A stretch of 5,797 bases of DNA from positions 1,954-7,750 of the forward strand of contig PMXH01000289.1 in NCBI GenBank assembly GCA_003165855.1. Direction: 5' to 3'. The notes below the pieces were generated by a model. That model worked only from the letters and a program-made list of their open reading frames with translations, did not search any database and was not told the origin of the DNA. This document shows, piece after piece, positions 1 through 4,615 of this stretch. The position numbers were made by a program, and so were the translations under genes. Source of the stretch: Acidobacteriaceae bacterium (GTDB taxonomy: Bacteria; Acidobacteriota; Terriglobia; Terriglobales; Acidobacteriaceae). How positions within the stretch are numbered: position 1 is the first letter of the stretch; each line of letters starts with the position of its first letter.

Positions 1-315
1 ATCTTCCGCCAGCTTCTTGAGTCTCGGTTGCCATTCCCAGGGCATATAGGCTTCGCGGTAAAGATCGTGCAGGTTGCGTCCGTCCCAGATCGTGCCGCCG
101 CCGATGCGGAATTCCTCGCGATCGCTGGCGATAGTGATCGTGTCCGGCGTGTAGGTTTGCAGCTTGACGGCGTCGGCTCCGGCATCTTTGGCCGCACGGA
201 TGATCTGTTCTGCTTCGTCGAACGAGCCATGATGATTGGCTGACATCTCGGCCACGATGTACGCAGGAGCCCCCAGCTTGATGCATCTGGTTCCAATCCG
301 GATCGCTTGCGACAT
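1..315 (-). CDS. pseI: Pseudaminic acid synthase PseI, N-terminal part (3' end outside window)
   Basis: PseI condenses 2,4-diacetamido-2,4,6-trideoxy-L-altrose with phosphoenolpyruvate to give pseudaminic acid in the cytoplasm. It belongs to the NeuB family. The 105 visible residues show the family N-terminus: an I-R-I-G opening (residues 4-7), P18-A-Y-I-V-A-E-M-S-A-N-H-H-G-S (18-31), D48-A-V-K-L-Q-T-Y-T-P-D-T (48-59), and the W-D-G-R...L-Y-R-E-A-Y-M-P-W-E-W stretch (77-95), which is more typical of PseI than of NeuB or LegI. The rest of the TIM barrel and the C-terminal SAF (antifreeze-like) domain lie beyond the left edge. I chose the ATG at 315 because M-S-x-x-I-x-I-G matches the usual PseI start; an in-frame ATG at 330 adds five residues, and neither has a strong Shine-Dalgarno sequence. 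It follows the MaoC-like gene by 24 bases. The motif reads N-H-H-G where N-H-N-G is common, a conservative variant. Identification as PseI is strong; the start is less certain. Confidence 0.93.
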   Translation of the reverse strand, partial: MSQAIRIGTRCIKLGAPAYIVAEMSANHHGSFDEAEQIIRAAKDAGADAVKLQTYTPDTITIASDREEFRIGGGTIWDGRNLHDLYREAYMPWEWQPRLKKLAED

Positions 316-339
316 GGCTTGGCTTCTCATCGTCGATCA

Positions 340-747
340 CTACGCTGCGTCAGGCAGCTTGAAGAGCACGATCGCCTCACCCTTCAAAACGACTTCACCG
401 CGCTGGTTGGTACACACCGTCTCCAACGTGGCGATGGGCTTGCCGTCCTTAATGGTTCGCACTTGAACTCTCGCTTCAAGCGTGTCTCCAATGAATACCG
501 GCGCCACGAACTGGAGCGACTGGCTCAGGTAAACCGTCCCCGGTCCCGGCAAGTCGTTGCCTAAAACGGCGGAAATCAGCGAGGCAGCGATCATGCCGTG
601 TGCGATCCTCTGTCCGAAACGGCTATGCTTTGCAAAGTCATCGTCCAGATGGATCGGATTCCGGTCACCCAGGAGTTCCGCGAAACCTCGGACAATCTCA
701 TCCCGCACGCACAACGATCGCGTCGCTACCTGTCCAACTGTCAGCAT
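340..747 (-). CDS. MaoC-like (R)-specific enoyl-CoA hydratase family protein, 135 aa
   Basis: This is a single hotdog-fold protein of the MaoC/PhaJ type. Family members hydrate trans-2-enoyl-CoA to (R)-3-hydroxyacyl-CoA. The hydratase-2 signature is intact: F22-A-E-L-L-G-D28-R-N-P-I-H33-L-D, with Asp28 and His33 at the five-residue spacing of the PhaJ catalytic Asp/His pair, followed by F-G-Q-R-I-A-H50-G-M (44-52). The L-P-G-P-G-T-V-Y-L-S-Q stretch (66-76) and F-V-A-P-V-F-I-G-D-T (80-89) are also typical. Length is normal for the family. The frame stays open upstream to 1005, but that part is a shadow of the WbqC-like gene; homology begins at the ATG at 747, which has only a G-rich stretch in front. 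The gap from the preceding stop is 46 bases. Its place between pseG and pseI suggests it serves glycan acylation (for example a 3-hydroxyacyl donor) and not fatty acid or PHA metabolism. That is inference; the substrate is unknown. Confidence 0.88.
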   Translation of the reverse strand: MLTVGQVATRSLCVRDEIVRGFAELLGDRNPIHLDDDFAKHSRFGQRIAHGMIAASLISAVLGNDLPGPGTVYLSQSLQFVAPVFIGDTLEARVQVRTIKDGKPIATLETVCTNQRGEVVLKGEAIVLFKLPDAA

Positions 748-793
748 TTGCGCCCCCGCACCAATCAATCGATCGCAAACCTTGAGGGAATCG

Positions 794-1552
794 TCATACC
801 CCAGGGACTTCCTCCTTCTCACTAAGCAGCACTTCAGCCGGCCGTAGCGGCACCTTCCGCCCACTTCGCATGATCTCCCCGGATTCGGGCCCCTTGTTGA
901 ATAGTAGATCCACTGCCGAAGCGTACGGCAAGAAAGGTGGAAAGCGCTGTTCGTATTCCGGGCAGCTGTAATTGTGAAAGTACACTGCAATGCCCTCTTC
1001 GGCAAACATACTTAGATCATTAAGCAGATAGGTCGCCGATCGGGGCGAGAGATAATCCGTCGCCCCCAACCGTTCACACGTCGCCACCAGATGTCCAGAA
1101 CGATGTCCTTCCAAATGCAAGGTTGAAGATCGCACCATCGGAGTTTTTATCGAAAGCTCAACGGCGAGCCACTGTACGAGAGCCAGATTGAGATCAATGA
1201 GCCTTTCTCCCGGACCGTACTTCTCCAGAATTTCCTTGAATCGCGGAAAATAGTGCTTAAAGTATCGCGCCCTCCCGTAGTTCACCTCTACGCTACGCAG
1301 GTGCTTCTGCCGGAATCGTGGCTCCCGGATCTTCACCTCGCAAAGCGGCTGCCGCGGGCACCCGCGAAAAACGACCGGCACCGTCAACCACTGCAGACCG
1401 GTTCCGGTCGAGGACTTGATCCGATTCCGTTGGTGCCACGACTGCTTCACAAACTGAGCATCATCCAGCAGGACAAACTGATCCACCTGGTCGATCAGGT
1501 CAAAGAACCCTGTCCACGGAAGATACCCTGGTTGTGAGATCGCAATCTTCAC
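794..1552 (-). CDS. WbqC-family protein, 252 aa
   Basis: This matches the WbqC-like family, found in O-antigen and other surface polysaccharide clusters; its biochemical role is not well established. Visible hallmarks are M-K-I-A-I-S-Q-P-G-Y-L-P-W (1-13), G-F-F-D-L-I (15-20), L-L-D-D-A-Q-F-V-K-Q-S-W-H-Q-R-N-R-I (28-45), W-L-T-V-P-V (55-60), S-S-T-L-H-L-E-G (142-149), L-G-A-T-D-Y-L-S (162-169), and a C-terminal Y195-S-C-P-E-Y-E-Q...A-V-D-L-L-F-N-K-G (to about 221). Length fits the family. I chose the GTG at 1552 because the protein then starts exactly where homology starts. It has no clear Shine-Dalgarno sequence, and the frame is open to 1777 inside the deacetylase gene, so a longer form is possible (ATG at 1636). 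The junction with the deacetylase is odd (see the small frame at 1552-1590). It lies in the pse operon, so a role in nonulosonate modification or handling is plausible but unproven. Confidence 0.88.
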   Translation of the reverse strand: MKIAISQPGYLPWTGFFDLIDQVDQFVLLDDAQFVKQSWHQRNRIKSSTGTGLQWLTVPVVFRGCPRQPLCEVKIREPRFRQKHLRSVEVNYGRARYFKHYFPRFKEILEKYGPGERLIDLNLALVQWLAVELSIKTPMVRSSTLHLEGHRSGHLVATCERLGATDYLSPRSATYLLNDLSMFAEEGIAVYFHNYSCPEYEQRFPPFLPYASAVDLLFNKGPESGEIMRSGRKVPLRPAEVLLSEKEEVPGV

Positions 1553-1590
1553 TACTTTTTCGCTTGCGCCAGTTTGTACCGCTGGCTCAT
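1552..1590 (-). other. 12-codon frame bridging deacetylase stop and WbqC start
   Basis: An ATG at 1590 overlaps the deacetylase TGA as ATGA and directly follows AAGGAG. It opens a 12-codon frame (M-S-Q-R-Y-K-L-A-Q-A-K-K) that ends in a TAG sharing its last base with the GTG start of the WbqC-like gene (TAGTG). One extra A in the five-A run (T run on the plus strand, 1556-1560) would fuse this frame in phase to the WbqC-like gene. It may therefore be a coupling leader, the true N-terminus hidden by a one-base indel, or chance. It is unlikely to be a functional peptide. Confidence 0.3.
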
Positions 1591-2285
1591 CTCCTTGGCC
1601 GGACCGATCGCACCAACTCGAAAGCCTCGGCCGCATGGCATCCCACAACGCTTCCCCAACGCGCCGCGACGGCGCGCAGCGCTTCGGGCGAGCGCGGATG
1701 CGGAAACTCCCGCATCTCCGTCTGATAGCAAGCCATGGCGGCGATCTTGGCCTCGAGTGTGGCGGCCACATCGACAAAAACGTTCGGACGAAACACCGGC
1801 TGCAAACTTCCGAAAGCCCAGTCCGTGGACGAGGGCACCTCGAAAGCGTATATCTCGTGTACCGACTGCCCCGCCGTCGGCCGTGTTGCAGTGAGAACCG
1901 CGCGGTGAATCACGCCATGATCGACATTCAAATCTCCAGGGTGATGGGTGTAGATCGTTTCCGGCTTCAGCTTCTCGATTACATCTTCGACCATCTTCAC
2001 CACTTGCAATAGTGGCACGGTGTCGAGACGGTTGTCTGGAAGCTTATACAGAAAAACATCTTTCACTCCGACTGTCGCCGCTGCCGCTCGCGCGTGGCGA
2101 TGGAGGAGCGACGAGCGCTCGGGATCGGCAGCCTCACGATTCTCGTGCCGCGAGGTAATTCCCTCCCCCAAAATGGCGAAGTACACCTCGCGGTTCTCTT
2201 GAACTAGACGCGCCGCCGTTCCTCCGCATCCGAGAATCTCATCATCCGGATGGGCCGCAACCACGAGAACCGGTCTACCGGCCAC
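1587..2285 (-). CDS. PIG-L/LmbE-type zinc-dependent N-deacetylase, 232 aa
   Basis: The family hydrolyses N-acetyl groups from amino sugars (GlcNAc-PI, GlcNAc-inositol, bacillithiol precursors, antibiotic and polysaccharide sugars). Both metal-site motifs are intact: A11-H-P-D-D-E16, with His12 and Asp15 as expected metal ligands and Asp14 as the probable general base, and H115-P-G-D-L-N-V-D-H123, with His123 as the third ligand. The C-terminal A-E-A-F-E-L-V-R (219-226) is also usual. Length is normal, and there is no signal peptide or membrane segment, so it should be cytoplasmic. The start is a GTG with GGAG seven bases upstream; it overlaps the methyltransferase by 11 bases, indicating translational coupling. 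In this locus a likely substrate is an acetamido group on pseudaminic acid or its UDP-linked or free precursor, freeing an amine for another acyl or methyl group. That substrate is inferred; the enzyme class is not in doubt. Confidence 0.92.
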   Translation of the reverse strand: MAGRPVLVVAAHPDDEILGCGGTAARLVQENREVYFAILGEGITSRHENREAADPERSSLLHRHARAAAATVGVKDVFLYKLPDNRLDTVPLLQVVKMVEDVIEKLKPETIYTHHPGDLNVDHGVIHRAVLTATRPTAGQSVHEIYAFEVPSSTDWAFGSLQPVFRPNVFVDVAATLEAKIAAMACYQTEMREFPHPRSPEALRAVAARWGSVVGCHAAEAFELVRSVRPRR

Positions 2286-3057
2286 GGCTCATCTCCACCA
2301 GCATGACCCACTTTTCATTGACGAATTCTCCGTGCTTTACAAAATGAGAATTCAGCAATTCCTGGAATGCTGGACGCTTCTCGGCGTCGTAGAATGTTGT
2401 GTTTTGCCAGTAGTTCAGGACTCTTTCCGGCGTCCTCCAGCGTACGTGGTTTACCATGGTGCGCACCGAGAGCGTTTCAAAATTCTCCGCCCCCCAGGGC
2501 GACACAATCTGGGTCATGAATCGCTCACTTGAGAAAGTAACCGGCTCGGCCAGCCGAACGCCGCTGGCACGCAGAAGATCGAAAAGGGGCTTGTTGTTAG
2601 GTCCAAACGGGCCAACCACCACGATTGCGCCTTGAGGCTTCAACCATGACCGGGCCTCCTGCAAGGTTTGTCGAGCATCCACGGCGTAGTAAAGACCATA
2701 CGCGCAAAATATCAGATCAAAGCTCTCCTCCTTCACGCTGATCTTGTGCAGCGAGGAGGAAAAGCCGTCCAGATTGGCCTCTATAGTCGTGAGCCGGTTC
2801 CCGCTCTTGGCTGCCTTCGAAGTCAGAGTCTTGAGCGCCTCTCTCGAAATATCCAGCGCGACCACTTGACCAGCATCGCCTACCCGGTTCAACAAGGACA
2901 GCGTCTGCCCACCTGTGCCGCAGCATAGTTCCAAAACGGCGTCGCCCGGCCTCACCTGAGTCCGTTCGAACACCCAGGTTGCCAAATCAATTTCTTGCGA
3001 CGCACTGTTCTCCGCAATGCGATGTTCCAAAAGTTCGGCTTGAGTTGCCCGCGACAT
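2275..3057 (-). CDS. Class I SAM-dependent methyltransferase, 260 aa
   Basis: A Rossmann-type methyltransferase (Methyltransf_11/25 style) that transfers a methyl group from S-adenosylmethionine. Motif I is L42-E-L-C-C-G-T-G-G50; the acidic end of strand 2 is A67-L-D-I-S71 (Asp69 binding the SAM ribose); F113-D-L-I and then L-K-P-Q-G-A-I-V-V-V-G-P (139-150) are motifs around strands 4 and 5. The C-terminal third (about 165-260) is the likely substrate-specific part and gives no clue I can name. The frame extends to 3099 inside pseG, but AGGAG just after the pseG stop is six bases from the ATG at 3057 and only three from the ATG at 3060, so I use 3057. The stop overlaps the deacetylase start by 11 bases. 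The context points to O- or N-methylation of the nonulosonate, its acyl side chain or the finished glycan. The acceptor cannot be read from sequence. Confidence 0.9.
   Translation of the reverse strand: MSRATQAELLEHRIAENSASQEIDLATWVFERTQVRPGDAVLELCCGTGGQTLSLLNRVGDAGQVVALDISREALKTLTSKAAKSGNRLTTIEANLDGFSSSLHKISVKEESFDLIFCAYGLYYAVDARQTLQEARSWLKPQGAIVVVGPFGPNNKPLFDLLRASGVRLAEPVTFSSERFMTQIVSPWGAENFETLSVRTMVNHVRWRTPERVLNYWQNTTFYDAEKRPAFQELLNSHFVKHGEFVNEKWVMLVEMSRGR
2293..2296 (-). promoter_or_regulatory. Shine-Dalgarno for the PIG-L deacetylase
   Basis: GGAG lies inside the last codons of the methyltransferase, seven bases before the GTG at 2285. Together with the 11-base gene overlap it indicates coupled translation of the methyltransferase and the deacetylase. 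Confidence 0.72.
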
Positions 3058-3063
3058 CATTCG

Positions 3064-3068
3064 CTCCT
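3064..3068 (-). promoter_or_regulatory. Shine-Dalgarno for the methyltransferase
   Basis: AGGAG overlaps the pseG stop codon (the A of TGA) and lies six bases before the ATG at 3057. It decides the start against the longer frame beginning at 3099 inside pseG. The adjacent ATG at 3060 is only three bases away, which is too close for efficient initiation. Confidence 0.75.
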
Positions 3069-4585
3069 CAGTCCTGATCCGGCTTGGCGGTGCGGACATA
3101 GTGAATGGCCAGGTGCCCGTTCACATACTCCTCACCCAAACTCCCAAATCCCGCCGACTCAAACGAGCGGCGCGACGCCCGATTCTCCGGCTTTACGAAA
3201 GCATGCAGTCTAGCTGAGCGTCGCTCAGCGAGTACCCTGTTCACTCCCTGGCCGATCAGCTTGCGCCCATAGCCTTCCCCACGACACTCGCTTGAAACAC
3301 TCACGTCGATGTAGGCATCCTCGCTGGAACGCCAGTCCGTCCGGAGCTGCCCAATCGCTCTGCCTTGTCCGTCCTCGGCGATAAGAAGATGACAGTCAGG
3401 ATCTCCCATTTTACTAGTGAACCAAGCCTCGTGTTGTTCCCAGGGGATGGGTGTGGATGAGAAAGCCGCGGCGCGAACCCCAGGATCGTTCGCCCACACC
3501 CATAACAAGTGGCTGTCCTTTTCTTGCGCCGGTCGCAGGAAGAGTTCGACGCCACGGAGAGCCGAAACCACGCGCCTCGCTCCCTTTTCATCCACCAGTT
3601 CGCGGCAGCGCAACGACATAGCCTGCCGATCCTCCTGCGACCTCAATAAACGGCCCCCTTGTTCCACAATCTTCTCGGCAGAGAAGTCGTGCGAGCCGCC
3701 CAAGTGGATTGCGCATCCTCGGCGATCCAGCTCCCGCGCAACCCGAGTTTGATTCTCTGCCAAGTCGACGAGCAGTGCCGGAAGCCCCATCAGGCACATT
3801 TCCCAGCAAGTTGTCCCTGCGGCAGAAATCGCCACGTCAGCCCATGCCATCAGTTCCGCCATATTCGAGACGTCTCGGCGCAGAACGATCTTCTTTTTTC
3901 CAACCCCCGCAACCGCACGTTCCAGCAATTCAAGGCGCGGGTTTCCGCCACCTACGACAACGGTACCTTCCAGATGGTCGTCCTCGATCGAGTTCAACGC
4001 CGCAATCGCCCGCTCGGTGACTCCCTCCGGATCGCTGCCTCCCATGGTCACCAGCACTCGATAACCAGACGGGGCGATTTTCCGTCTCCACGCACGCCAC
4101 GAATTGAATTCCCTCCGCAGCATACAGTACTGCGGACCAAGCAAGAGCCGCGTATAAGGCTCACGGTGCTCATATGCGCTTTCGTCAGCGGACACGTTCT
4201 GATTCAGCACGAGATCGGCACAGTAGCAGCCTGCGTGGCCGTAGTCGTCGACGAACAGGATCTTGAAACCCGCAGATTTCAGAGTTCGTTGGTAATCCGC
4301 CCCGAATTGATAGCCATCCACCACAACCCACACTGCAGCCTGATGGCGAGCAATCTCGGCCGTCTGCCTCGCGTCCTCTTCCGTACTGGACGCGGAAATT
4401 CCTATCACCTCAACCGACTCCTTCATCAGCCTTTCCCGAGCCCAAGTGCAAGGGTCGGCCATAGCAAACGCCGCTGTGCCTCCTATGTCCTGCCAAGCCT
4501 GCGCCAGCGCGAGACATCGCATCACATGGCCGGTTCCCATGGCGAGGTTGGCATCTGCCCGGATTAAGAGTGTTCCTTCACCCAC
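3068..4585 (-). CDS. pseG: PseG UDP-sugar hydrolase fused to GNAT (PseH-like) N-acetyltransferase, 505 aa
   Basis: Residues 1 to about 345 are PseG, which removes UDP from UDP-2,4-diacetamido-2,4,6-trideoxy-beta-L-altropyranose, the step before PseI. Seen here: L7-I-R-A-D-A-N-L-A-M-G-T-G-H20-V-M-R-C, containing the glycine-rich loop and the His expected to be catalytic; V-V-V-D-G-Y (87-92); L149-G-P-Q-Y-C-M-L-R-R-E-F; M181-G-G-S-D-P; and A-G-T-T-C-W-E (256-262) with E-N-Q (277-279) in the UDP-binding domain. Residues about 347-500 are a GNAT domain with the acetyl-CoA loop R435-G-E-G-Y-G440 and the terminal N-R-A-S-R-R-S-F-E-S-A-G-F (468-480). This domain probably acts as PseH, N-acylating C4 of the UDP-4-amino-4,6-dideoxy-AltNAc just before PseG. 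The GTG start has GGAG seven bases upstream, 30 bases after the previous stop. No frameshift is visible at the domain joint. PseG is near certain; the acyl specificity of the GNAT domain is inferred. Confidence 0.94.
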   Translation of the reverse strand: MGEGTLLIRADANLAMGTGHVMRCLALAQAWQDIGGTAAFAMADPCTWARERLMKESVEVIGISASSTEEDARQTAEIARHQAAVWVVVDGYQFGADYQRTLKSAGFKILFVDDYGHAGCYCADLVLNQNVSADESAYEHREPYTRLLLGPQYCMLRREFNSWRAWRRKIAPSGYRVLVTMGGSDPEGVTERAIAALNSIEDDHLEGTVVVGGGNPRLELLERAVAGVGKKKIVLRRDVSNMAELMAWADVAISAAGTTCWEMCLMGLPALLVDLAENQTRVARELDRRGCAIHLGGSHDFSAEKIVEQGGRLLRSQEDRQAMSLRCRELVDEKGARRVVSALRGVELFLRPAQEKDSHLLWVWANDPGVRAAAFSSTPIPWEQHEAWFTSKMGDPDCHLLIAEDGQGRAIGQLRTDWRSSEDAYIDVSVSSECRGEGYGRKLIGQGVNRVLAERRSARLHAFVKPENRASRRSFESAGFGSLGEEYVNGHLAIHYVRTAKPDQD

Positions 4586-4592
4586 AACGTTG

Positions 4593-4596
4593 CTCC
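4593..4596 (-). promoter_or_regulatory. Shine-Dalgarno for pseG-GNAT
   Basis: GGAG lies seven bases before the GTG at 4585, in the short gap after the transferase stop. It supports this non-ATG start, which is also the only start available that keeps the conserved N-terminal strand and stays clear of the upstream gene. Confidence 0.75.
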
Positions 4597-4615
4597 GTGA
4601 CCATTCAGCTTCAAC

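Noticed and set aside
28..564. Overlapping plus-strand frames at the left end
   Set aside because: They are shadows of pseI and the MaoC-like gene. The minus-strand reading gives clear family motifs throughout.
748..793. Possible hairpin or regulatory element in the gap before the MaoC-like gene
   Set aside because: Short palindromes (ATCGAT, CGATCG) overlap one another and do not form a stem-loop with a useful loop. There is no T run, so no terminator is supported.
795..797. ATG overlapping the WbqC stop (ATGA) as a start for the MaoC-like gene
   Set aside because: It is in a different frame from the MaoC-like gene and stops after 10 codons. Unlike the deacetylase-WbqC junction, there is no adjacent ribosome site or base run suggesting a frameshift.
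748..1005. N-terminal extension of the MaoC-like frame up to 1005
   Set aside because: The extra 86 residues fall inside the WbqC-like gene in another frame, are Arg/Cys-rich and unlike any hotdog protein. Homology starts at the ATG at 747.
1553..1777. N-terminal extension of the WbqC-like frame up to 1777
   Set aside because: It overlaps the deacetylase C-terminus, is Arg/Pro-rich, and precedes the conserved M-K-I-A-I-S-Q-P start. A shorter extension from the ATG at 1636 is not excluded but has no support.
3659..4567. Long plus-strand open frame (302 codons) antisense to pseG
   Set aside because: It lies wholly opposite the strongly supported PseG coding sequence. Its composition is rich in Arg, Pro, Ser and His with no recognisable motif, as expected for a shadow frame in GC-rich DNA.
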